Below, piece after piece: positions 38,059-47,500 of a stretch of DNA of 64,000 nt. Under the pieces are notes generated by a model. The model was not told the origin of the DNA. It ran no database searches and was given only the letters and a program-made list of their open reading frames with translations. Numbering within the stretch: position 1 is the first letter of the stretch; every line of letters starts with the position of its first letter. Position numbers and translations under genes: made by a program. The DNA is from Gymnogyps californianus (Eukaryota; Chordata; Aves; Accipitriformes; Cathartidae): the NCBI RefSeq assembly GCF_018139145.2, contig NC_059471.1, positions 84,404,520-84,468,519 of the forward strand, written 5' to 3'.

Positions 38059-39474
38059 GAGGGAAAGGACAGGCATGCTGAACAGGGTATTGCTTATACC
38101 TAGCAGTTGAATGTGTGCTTATCCTGCAAATAAGGCAATTATTACCCACTTAAAACAGTGCAGGACTGATAGACTTCTCTCTGAAATGCTGAGCTTTAGG
38201 ATAATGCAGGCTATAGTACGTGGGGAATCAAGTGCATACATGAAGTGTCCCTGGTTTGGGCTGCCAGAGAGATGGACCCTGCTGTGTGCTGCCTGGTCTC
38301 GGACAGGTTGTTACGCTTGCTAGCTCTGCTCCCGCCCCAGTGCCCAGTTCGGCTGGCTGAAAGAGCCGGGATTCTGGTAGGAGCTTAGAAACAGACCCCA
38401 GAGCAGCCACATGGGGATGTACCCTGCCATGCCAAAAGCAGGCTGGGACAGCCTACGACCCAGGCACCCATCATCCCCAGGGAGCCAACAGTGACCAAGG
38501 GACCAAACGGGCCATGGGCAGTGTGAGGTAGATCCTGGAAAAATATCCAACAGATTGTAACTGTTATGATAATGACCCTAATTAATAATTTATGAAACCT
38601 GTAGATATTCCTTACTAATTATCTTTTTTTCTTCTGCTGTGATCCTTAAACACACATGTGAATCATGATTTACTTGGAGTGTACACTCCTTCCAGAGCGG
38701 GTTCCAGCAGATATGAAGCTCTTCTGTTTTCCAGTCCTCTCATTATACACACCAGACTCAAATAAGTTTGCTTCTTTCATTTTCTTGGATTCTAAGTACA
38801 ATTTTCTGAAAGGCTGAAATCATGAAAGAAAAATTGCAGATCACAAAAAGTCCTCTACATATCTAGCATAGCAAGCAATAATTTTTTTTCTTCAAGAAAG
38901 TCAGTTAGCAGCTCTTGCTACTTAGTCTGGGTGCACTGAGTTATGGACAACTGTTAATTGCCAGCTACACCACCAAACAGCAACTAAAATGGGCAACATA
39001 TTCTTTGTAGCTTGAGAAGACATAAGATTTGGCTTACAGGAGGCCAGCGTGCTCACAGCTCAAAATGAAATGTGTGGCAAAACCTCCATCCTGTTTCCTT
39101 CAACACTATTCTGTGAAGGGGTGTAAACTGCTGTATGTTTTTGAAGAGAAGTCTATGATTGCACTTCCTATTTTAATGCTATTTGGACACATACATATTA
39201 ATGTCAGGCAGCACCACACTTTGTTGGGTTAATTACAAATTAAATGAAATGCGAATCAATACACATGAAACTGAACAGACCCACGACAAGTGGCTCTGGT
39301 TTAAAATGAGAAAACTGTTGAAAGCATCGAAATTTAAAACACTAGAAAAAAATTCCCAGTCTTGAGTAAAGAAGGATTTTGTCTGGGATTTTTTTCTGAA
39401 TGGAAGGGATGAGCAAGAATACAATGCCTGAGTGTTGAGGTCAATAAATTATTCCTTTCTTTTTTATTTTTTAG

Positions 39475-39826
39475 GTATAAAGCTATAGTAAGGCCGATGG
39501 AGATCCAAGCATCCCATGCACTGATGAAGATTTGTGTGAGAGCTGCTATAATCTGGATTGTATCCATGTTGCTTGCCATCCCTGAAGCAGTGTTTTCAGA
39601 TCTGCACCCTTTCCATGACAAAGGGACCAATAAAACCTTCATCAGCTGTGCTCCCTACCCGCATTCTGATGGGCTGCATCCCAAAATTCACTCAATGGCA
39701 TCATTTCTCATCTTTTATATCATTCCCCTATCTGTCATTTCAGTATATTATTATTTCATTGCTAAGAATTTGATCCGGAGTGCTTACAACATCCCTGTGG
39801 AAGGAAACGTGCATGTGAGGAAACAG
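39475..39826 (+). CDS. GRPR: GRPR coding exon 2 (DRY motif to third cytoplasmic loop)
   Basis: Second coding exon, 352 bp. It completes Arg140 and encodes Y141 to Q257. It finishes the DRY motif (D139-R140-Y141), then intracellular loop 2, TM4 (about 158-177, ending LLAIPEAVF), extracellular loop 2 with an N-glycosylation sequon N192-K-T and C198 (disulfide with C115), then ISCAPYPHS with P200, equal to human P199, a GRP-affinity residue. TM5 is about 214-236 ([14 protein letters not shown]), followed by the start of the third intracellular loop. Acceptor TTTTAG|GTATAA and donor AAACAG|GTAGAG are both standard, and exon 1 plus exon 2 make exactly 257 codons. Without joining, the exon's first bases look like an in-frame continuation of intron sequence, so the exon start was set by the splice site and codon phase. 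Confidence 0.98.
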
Positions 39827-41316
39827 GTAGAGACTTGACTTTCTTCAAAAATCCACGTTCCCTGTGATCTGGGAGTAAAGAGTGCGCGTACATAAAGGGA
39901 AATTTACAGTGGGACAGACTGCACCTGTTGTGCTAATTTTAATAGATTAGGTGGGCTAAAAGAACTAAAATGGTTGACACAAGCCATGGCACAGCGCTAA
40001 ACAGTTAAAGCATCTTCTCCTGTTTCTGAGTTCAGAGACTTTGGCAGGGTGGTTACCATGGCAAACACAGCAGGAGACCCATGCCAAAGCCTGGGAAGGT
40101 ATTGACTAGGATGCAGGGAAAGAGGCAGAGCTGGGGATGGTGTCTGGAGATTGAAGCTGAGGGGTGACACAGCAGAAAATCAAAACTTCTCAAAGTTGCT
40201 TTGTCAGAGAGAGGACCTTGGATAAAGCCTTGCTCGCGAAGCAGCCCCTCTTCACACAGAAGGAAATGCTGGCTCTGTAATTCAGTCCTCTGGCCTGAAA
40301 AGCGAATGGGACACAGCAATGGGGGAGTGGAGGTGGGGGAAGCCCCTTCTGCAAGGGCCCCCCAGGGCCAGGAGTACCAGTCGGTCAGGGCGGGAGGCAC
40401 ACAGCATCTCCGTGCGAGTGGCGATGCCAGCTGTCGTCTGCTGGTGCTGCGCCGTGTTGAGAAATCAGTACAGACTAGAGAGGGACTGGGGGAGTGGAGA
40501 TCAGAGGAGATCAGAGGAGGACAGTGGTGGGTAGGGCGCAGGGTCCCCAGGAAGGAGGACAGAGCAGGATGGTGTGGGGTCCTGACAGATGCACTGAAGT
40601 TATACGTCTTGTGGATAGCATGGTCTTTGCAGTGTGAAGACTCAAGAAAAAAGAAGAGTCCTGGCTTCTTCCCTTAAACCCTTTGGTCTCCTTCTACAAA
40701 TGCCTCTTTTTCTGCTGTCTCCAGAGGGGAGTGGTGTTGGACAAAATAACCTGTCCACCTGTTATTTGCCCTCTAGTAAGTCAGATTGGTCAATCTTCTT
40801 CTGGTCCAATAGATGGTAACCTCAGGTTTTACCTTAAGACAGTCTTTGATTTATGTAAGTAGGCCATTTTCTCCAGAATAATACAGTCTTCCCTTTGTAC
40901 CCTTGAAAGCAGAGCTACTTCTGCTACTGTCACTCTTGAGTGTTTTTTTTATAAAACTCCCCAAACCATCCCACTGCAGAGCTCACAGTTGGGCTGGCTC
41001 AGCTGGGACCCATGTATTACAAGTGAGTTTCATGCTCTGGTTGAAAATGTGTGGCCGAAAATGTGTGAGTCCTGAACTAAGTGATGGGATTTAGCCAGGA
41101 TTTGGCCAGCTTAACTCCAGCCTTTCAACTGGAGACTGTTTTCTCTTGACTGCTCCTTTTGTAAGCAACTGGAGAGAAAAAGAGTCATCTCCAGGGGAAA
41201 TCCAAATCCTGCATGAGCAACTGGGTATTTCAGGTCAGTGCTTAAATTTGAATGCATCTGAGCCTTAGGTTGACCAAATAGGAAAGCAACAGCAGAGTAA
41301 CTTGTTTCTAAACAAC

Positions 41317-41354
41317 TTATTTACCTTGACATATTTACCTTATTTACCTTACCT
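41317..41354. repeat. Three-copy TATTTACCTT repeat
   Basis: Three imperfectly spaced copies of (T)TATTTACCTT within 38 bp in intron 2. Confidence 0.75.
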
Positions 41355-43026
41355 CTTCCTTTCAACTGAGGTGTGCTTCAACCTAAGCTAAACTGACACA
41401 AGCCACTCTTCAGCTGAACAGATGTCCATATAATTGCACCCAGCTGACATCTCCACCTTAGGCTGACCTAACGCAATCATCTCACACAGCCATCAGGTGC
41501 TAAGGTGAAACAGCAGGGCTGGAAAGCTGTGTTTTCTGCCTGTTAAATGATGTGCGATCCCTGAAATCCTTCTCCTTTTCACCTTCTGAATGTGTGTAAA
41601 TCTTTTTCCCCTGCAGGCCATTTTTCTGCTGATTCGATGACTGTTTTGATTAGTAACGATAAAGTGAGTAGTAAAAGCAGCCCTTTCTTCCTTTGGTTTT
41701 GGGGAGAGAGCTCTAAAGAAAGCAAAAGGCCAGGCTGCAGTCTAGCACCGTCAGTCCATCATTCCCATCCTGCAGTGCATTCAGGAGCTATAGGTCTCCA
41801 TCTGAGATAACCGGTATCGATTTCTTTATTGCGTTGCTTCCTTTCTTTATAGTGCAGATGTGGCCTCAATAGCCCTATATCAAATTAAGGATACACTTAA
41901 AAAGAATATATGGTTTAGCCAAGGAGAGCCCTTTCTCAAAGGATTTAATTTTCAGCCCGCTCTCTGGAGACATTATCATCTGGTACATGTCAACCCTTCC
42001 TAAGCTCAATGGCTGATTTTCAGTTGGTGCTGTTAAGGGGGCACAAAATAAAGTCAAAACGAGCTTGTCAGGTCTCTTCTGCCTTCTCCCTGCTTGCAGC
42101 TGTCCTGAAGAAAGATCAGCCAATGTGAGCTGCTCACTTTCTGATGTACCTGTGCAGCTCAGAAGGGGAGTGAGGATGGGGAAGTGTCCCAGGAGCCTGG
42201 CCAGGCACCGCAGCCACACCAGGGCAGGAACAAGGGCAGCAGGGCTGGGGCTAGGGGCAGTTTCAGGCCATTCAGGTCCTACTCAGATATAGGGAGTGGG
42301 CTGCAACAAATTCACTAGGAGTGCCTGGGAAGAGGTGCAGGGATTACCAGAGAAGAGAACATTATGAAGCCCTCAAAAGCCAGCGGCGTTACACTCTCCG
42401 TGCCTGCAAACTTCTAGCTGCGCAATCTGTCCCAGGGAGCAGGGTATTTCAGCAGTTCTTTCTAGGCAACTCTGTCCTCTCCCTTTGGGTGACCTCTGTC
42501 ATGGCTCTTGTCTTCATTAGGAAGAAAGATGTGTTTTTCAGTGGCATTGTTATCTTAGTGTGCAGCACTGGTGAACAAAAGACAAGGTACGGTTTACCTC
42601 AGCTCCCCTCGGTTGAGCAATACCTTTGGGTTGACTCCAAGCCTGTACACGTAAGTAAAACAAAAGTGTGGCTTGTCTCCATGAAGGTTATATTGCGTGC
42701 TAGCTGACATTGTAAAAGCACCGTTCCCTGACAAAGCTCAAAGTATGCTAAGAGAGGTGGTCATCCACCTACTCACCACCTACATCTGCCTTCTCCTTCT
42801 GGCCCCAGCTCTTTCAGCTGAAGTGTCCACCTCACCGTTGCCTTAGTGTTTCTCCGAGTACAGAATTTCCTCTCTTGGTTTCTCTGGCTCCTTCGGCCTC
42901 TGAGTGCTGCACTTGGTCTCTAAGGCCATGAGCTGTTGGCAGCACTTTTGTGTACATATACCACATGGCCCCAAGGCAGAAAGTCCAGCCTCTGGGCTCT
43001 GTGAAATATCCCAGACCTCTACCCCA

Positions 43027-43095
43027 TAATTAATAAAAATAATAGTAATAATAATAAGTTAATATATATAAATTACATATGATTGTATATATTAC
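43027..43095. repeat. AT-rich TAA/TA microsatellite
   Basis: AATAATAGTAATAATAATAA followed by TATATATA-type sequence in intron 2, about 330 bp before exon 3. Confidence 0.8.
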
Positions 43096-43427
43096 AGGTG
43101 GATAACTAATGCAGGTGTCCGCACTTTTGTTGCCTGAGCTGGGATTTTAAGAAGTGACAAGCCTTTGGAATTTTATCTCTAAACAGGAAAGGAAAGACTA
43201 CTTCCTTAAGTAATAAATTTTCAAAATTACTTGTTTTTAGGGGAAGGGGATTGAGGAGAGACAAGGAGGGTTCTTGACTCTGTGTTCACCTGCAGTCCAG
43301 GTTACCCTGCTCTGGCCGTGCCCGCCTGCCATGCACTGGCCCCAAAGCTGCAGCACTGGGAAAAATAGTTAGCTACTGGTCTGAGCTAGGAATAGCTGCT
43401 AATCTGCATTTCTCTTTCTTCTTCCAG

Positions 43428-43820
43428 ATTGAATCCCGTAAGCGCCTGGCCAGGACAGTACTGGTCTTTGTGTGCCTCTTTGCCTTCTGCTGGCTTCCTA
43501 CTCACATCATCTATTTATACCGGTCCTACCACTACTCAGAGGTGGACACCTCAGTGCTGCATTTCATTTTCAGCATCTGCGCTCGGATCCTGGCATTCAC
43601 TAACTCTTGTGTCAACCCGTTTGCTCTCTACTTGCTCAGCAAAAGCTTTCGGAAACAGTTCAACAACCAGCTGTTCTGCTGCAGAGCTCGCCTCCTCATC
43701 CGGTCCCAGAGTATGGCCAGGAGCACCACACGAATGACCTCCCTCAAAAGCACCAACCATTCCCTGGCCACCTTCAGCCTTATCAATGGCAACCATGTCT
43801 GCCACGAAGGCTATGTCTAA
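43428..43820 (+). CDS. GRPR: GRPR coding exon 3 (TM6, TM7 and C-terminal tail)
   Basis: Last coding exon, 393 bp including TAA at 43818-43820, encoding residues 258-387. It begins IESRKRLAR at the base of TM6. TM6 carries the FAFCWLP motif (F275 to P281). R289 and A309 correspond to human R288 and A308, the remaining two of the four GRP-affinity residues, so this is GRPR and not the neuromedin B receptor. TM7 holds [10 protein letters not shown], the NPxxxY form typical of bombesin receptors. The tail has C341-C342 as likely palmitoylation sites and a Ser/Thr-rich stretch ([15 protein letters not shown]) suited to phosphorylation and arrestin binding. It ends CHEGYV, close to the mammalian end. 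The whole protein is 387 residues versus 384 in human, and intact. Human GRPR is X-linked at Xp22; this block lies on an autosome in chicken (chromosome 1). Confidence 0.98.
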   Translation: MESRKRLARTVLVFVCLFAFCWLPTHIIYLYRSYHYSEVDTSVLHFIFSICARILAFTNSCVNPFALYLLSKSFRKQFNNQLFCCRARLLIRSQSMARSTTRMTSLKSTNHSLATFSLINGNHVCHEGYV

Positions 43821-44118
43821 AGGGCACAGTCAGGGACTGCCGCATCACGTACCTAGTGCGGCTGCTTGGTTTTGCTCCGTGGGCATGGTGAGTAGCACAT
43901 GCACGCACACACACATGCATACATGCGTCCGAGGAAGCCTGATGTGCTCAGAGGACTCAGAGGAGCTTGAAGCATCCAACATTTCATCCTGGGCTGAGGT
44001 TGAAGCATTCAATACTTCATCCTGGGCTGAGGCATCGCCAGAGCAGCAGATCATTGAGCACCAGCCCACAGGAGCTCCCTGGGAAGCGCTGCGTTGCTTC
44101 AAGACCCGCTGCTTTTAA
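43786..44118 (+). other. 110-codon ORF overlapping the GRPR stop in another frame
   Basis: An ATG-started open frame of 110 codons, shifted +1 relative to GRPR. It begins 12 codons before the GRPR stop and runs through the 3' UTR. It includes two copies of an 11-codon unit (EASNISSWAEV, then EAFNTSSWAEA), encoded by the 33-bp tandem repeat at 43967-44032. I know of no protein family match. It is probably an accident of the duplication having a length divisible by three; translation would require reinitiation or leaky scanning. It is listed because it is real sequence structure, not because a protein is supported. Confidence 0.2.
43967..44032. repeat. 33-bp tandem duplication in the GRPR 3' UTR
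   Basis: Two adjacent 33-bp copies, 43967-43999 and 44000-44032. Both contain TTGAAGCAT at the start and TTCATCCTGGGCTGAGG at the end; they differ at three positions in the middle. The unit length is a multiple of three. Confidence 0.95.
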
Positions 44119-44297
44119 TGAGAGCGAATTGAGCATCTTAAGATCAAATCTAGTTTGGCTCTGCAGGTTCTTCATCACTTTCTGCTCAATCCCGAACTCA
44201 GGCAGACTTACAGCAGTGACAAAGACATACCAGGTGCACAAAATTTGTCAGAACAGTTGCTTCCAGCAGTTCATGGTATAATATATTTTGACACCAA

Positions 44298-44303
44298 AAT
44301 AAA
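44298..44303 (+). terminator. Candidate GRPR polyadenylation signal 1
   Basis: Canonical AATAAA, 478 bp after the GRPR stop codon, in an AT-rich context. Use is not proven. Confidence 0.45.
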
Positions 44304-44500
44304 TCCATTTAAATAAGGTAAATACTTTTACAAAGGAGTTCAGTGTAGGTCATTTACAGACTTTTCAAGTATTTATTAATGTTCTGAGTACAGTATTAAT
44401 TCATGGTATAAAAGATGTCAAGAGTTTACTGGGGCGTGTTAGTGGCCCCATCTGAAATGAGCAGTATCTTGCACCACATCAATGTGAAAGCAGTAACGTG

Positions 44501-44506
44501 AATAAA
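44501..44506 (+). terminator. Candidate GRPR polyadenylation signal 2
   Basis: Canonical AATAAA, 681 bp after the stop codon, followed by GT/T-rich sequence (TGTGAGTTGG, then TGTTTACAGTTTTC) that would serve as a downstream element. This makes it the better of the two candidates. Confidence 0.5.
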
Positions 44507-47500
44507 TGTGAGTTGGAATATGTTTACAGTTTTCAAATGTGTGAGCTTTTGCCATGTTGTGGAGGAGACAGCAGGGCATTTTCCAGGCATTACTGTTTTG
44601 ATCTTCCTGTCTTCAAGGTGTGAGATAGCGAATGTTTCGTTTTAGTTGGGTTTGGTTAAGGGCAGGCAATTAACAGAAAATGATGCACAGCTATTTTTCA
44701 TGCAGTAGTGCTTTGTAAAACACCCTAGTTTTTCAGTAAAAGCTATTAGCAATGCAAGGTCTGATCTCCAACCCACAGGTTTTTTCCTTCTATCTTCACA
44801 GAAATCTGTGGAGACAGAGTGCCAAAACTGGTTAACAGACTGGAGAATCAGGTCTTCTGTAAGGTTCACTCCAGAGCAGTTCCTGTGCCAGGTACCAGCT
44901 ATTCTGGAAACGGGAGCACAGTGTCCTGCAGATAAACTCTTGAAGTGCGTGGCTATAGGACAGGCAATGAAGCCACACACCTGATAAAGAAAGCTGCTGA
45001 AAAATGAGGCCATAAAGCAATCACTGTAGCGGAATATTGAGTTTTTAATGGCCCTCATCCTCTTTGATGATGATTCTTTTCCTTACCACAGCAAAAGGAA
45101 AATGAAAGCTAGTAAAACTTTGTGTTGGTCTTGCTCTGTGAATGTAGAAAAAGCCATGTGTGCAGTGTAAAAACACTCAGCCCTGCATCTGCGGGCACCC
45201 AGGGATGCTGGTGGGAGCTGCTGTCTCCAGGGACCGCAAAAGGGCTGCCATGCCAAAGGCAGAGCTCTGAAAACCTGAACTGATTTTGCCTTTGAGAGCG
45301 GTGCCCTCTGGGTGAGGTTCAACACGCAGGTACGTGAGCTCAGGATGTGGCCACACCACTGTGCTGATGTGCTGCTAAGGGCAGTCCTGCCATGTTCCCC
45401 CACCATCCCTGGGCACCACCGCCTGTGTCACCCCCTCCTGCCCCCACACCCCAATCAGCCTGACAACTAATGTGGTGGGGTTATTTCACAGCTGAGTCAA
45501 TTCCCTTGCTTAGCTGACTCTGTAGCTATGGCATTAATTTCAATTTACTGGGCTACCTGAGGTCCTCATTTACTAAAATTTTCAGGAGGATGGTGCTTTC
45601 CCTGAGCTTTAACATGAAGTCACACACAGTACCAGAAGCCCAGTCTGTGACAGTTTCAGAGAGTTTGGTCGAGTTTTGAGCTGTTTATGACATTTCAAAA
45701 TGAGAAAAATTTATCTGGCCTGAGATATTTTTACTAAATATTTTCTTCAGCCTTGTAAGAATTTAATCGAAGGCAAGCAGGAATTACATACTTCAACAGC
45801 AGCCACACCAGCTGCGCTGCGTGATGTGTCCTCCTGGTCGGTAACGAACAACAGATTACTGTTGCTTTACAAGAGGCTCCAGTAGTTTCTGAATTCTTGT
45901 TTCTGAGGGAAAGGGGGAAACACAGCTATGATGTGAGCAAATCATAAATACGGGGAAAAGAGCATTGCTATAGCTTCCTCAGGGCTAAGCTGAACATGGA
46001 CCCTGCCTCCCTGAGAAAGATGCTGTTTTGAACACAGCAGAGTTATGAAGATACAGCACATGGAATGTGCTGTATGTGAAGATACACATGGAATTAAATA
46101 AGTGCTATTGATTTTACCCTTTTCTTCCTAACAGAGCTAGCGACTCCTCCGAGGACAGAAAAGATGGTTTGGGCTCCGATCTGGAAAGCGCTTTCCAAAA
46201 ATGCAGCTGCAGGTGTCCACATGTGTCATAGCCTCACCACTGCTTAATTTTCTGGATATTCCTTTTCTCTTGGTTTTCAGAGCTGATAAGCAAAACTAGG
46301 GGGAGTTCCATGCAAAATGTAATCTTTTCATCAGAAGCTAAAATGCCTACAATTTCTTTTAATTTTTGGCAACTTAGATCAGGCCTTTTCAGATGAAAAC
46401 TAGAATGTAAATGTTCATTAACATTCTCCATTTTATTCAGATCCCTGCCCCCCATTTAATATCTTTAAAACAATTAGGTGGTTCTGTGGGGGAAAAATAA
46501 TTCCATCGAAAAAAGATTCCTGGCAAAAAGTATTTTGGAATGTATTTCACAAACGTACACTCATTTTTTAATACCGTAGAAAGAGCAAATCTGAGTTTGG
46601 AATTGTTTCTATTTCATCTCTGTGTTAAAATAATGAAAAAACCCGATGCAGCAGTTGAGGTCAGGGAAGGGAGAGTTCAAGAAAGTTTTCTTCCATATCC
46701 TAGCATGTAATTGAAATATTACTGTAGCTGTAATTGTTTTTTTTGTTTCTCGCTCCTTGTCCCATTACCTTGGTTTCAAAAACACGATGTACTTTACACT
46801 GCTGCAGCAGTTTAATCCCTTATCTACAGCTATCTCGGTGTTTGCTGGCACACCCGCAGCGCTGTTTCTTTCAACCTGGAGCATTGTACCTGCAGCATTT
46901 CGTCTGTTTGATAAATTTTCAAAGCGCCCAGATAAACCCCTGCCCTGGCAGGCGAATCCAGAGACGCACACTTGGATGCTGCCTGGTTCTGGAAAACTTT
47001 GTGGTCCTCGATGGGGAGAGCCCCAGCTGTGGCCCTGGGGTGGCTCTGCGCCCCAGTTCTCGGCTCGGCTCTCTCCACCAGCACCGGGAGCGTTGCGGTG
47101 GTGTCTCAGACCATGTTGTTTGGGAAACGTTGTGTTTCAGGGCTCTGAAAGGCAGTGTCGCTGAAACGCCTGGCTCCTGGGAGGCTGAGGAATTTTCCTG
47201 TTGTGGTCCGTGCAGACCTCCCCCAAAACTGGAAACAAGTGAAATTCCCCATGAACCAGATAGCCCTTTGGGTTCGGTCTGCTCTGTCCCATCCGACACG
47301 TGGCAGTTGTGTCATGTTCAACCAGCTGCAGGGGGTGTGGGGGCGAAAAATGGTCTCTGGGTCAGGATGCTGTATGTTACACACCGGGGGAGTAATGCTG
47401 TTTACTACAGTGTGGTTATGCTTTCGTCCCGGGTCAGAAGTACTACAGGTCAGAGGGTTATTAAAAATATGTAGCTGCCATTAGATGAATTGGTGTGAAA

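Larger units (their letters stand above)
21818..39474 (+). other. GRPR: GRPR intron 1 (about 17.7 kb)
   Basis: The intron runs from GTAAGC to a strong acceptor with a long T-rich tract ending TTTTAG at 39474. It interrupts the Arg codon of the DRY motif, the same place as in the human gene as I recall it. It contains a CR1 3' fragment (29141-29525), an older CR1 relic on the opposite strand (30430-30640), an A run (26750-26764), a TA microsatellite (31217-31245) and a larger TA/TG/TAC microsatellite (37911-38058). Several isolated open frames, including an ATG-started one of 156 codons at 28335-28805, have no family resemblance. No nested gene was recognised. Confidence 0.9.
39827..43427 (+). 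other. GRPR: GRPR intron 2 (about 3.6 kb)
   Basis: A phase 0 intron between codons 257 and 258, GTAGAG to CTTCCAG. No gene is recognised inside. It contains a purine-rich patch with a short repeat (GATCAGAGGA twice near 40499-40520), three copies of a TATTTACCTT motif at 41317-41354, and an AT-rich microsatellite-like block at 43027-43095. A 158-codon open frame at 40201-40677 starts on TTG and has no resemblance to a family. Confidence 0.9.
43821..44506 (+). other. GRPR: GRPR 3' UTR (minimum extent)
   Basis: Sequence after the GRPR stop up to the second candidate polyadenylation signal. AATAAA occurs at 44298-44303 and 44501-44506. It contains a short CA/CATG-rich stretch near 43900-43927 and the 33-bp tandem duplication. 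The true 3' end could lie further downstream, since more AT-rich sequence follows; this needs transcript data. Confidence 0.6.

Noticed and set aside
37904..38149. 81-codon minus-strand frame rich in Ile, His and Tyr
   Set aside because: It is a translation of the compound TA/TG microsatellite.
40201..40677. 158-codon + strand open frame in GRPR intron 2
   Set aside because: It starts on TTG, lies in purine-rich sequence with short repeats, and resembles no protein.
46734..47474. 246-codon + strand open frame, the longest in the window
   Set aside because: It starts on TTG and has no in-frame ATG until about codon 212. Other frames are also open in the same GC-rich patch, and no family is recognisable. 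Kept only as a GC-rich patch in the findings.
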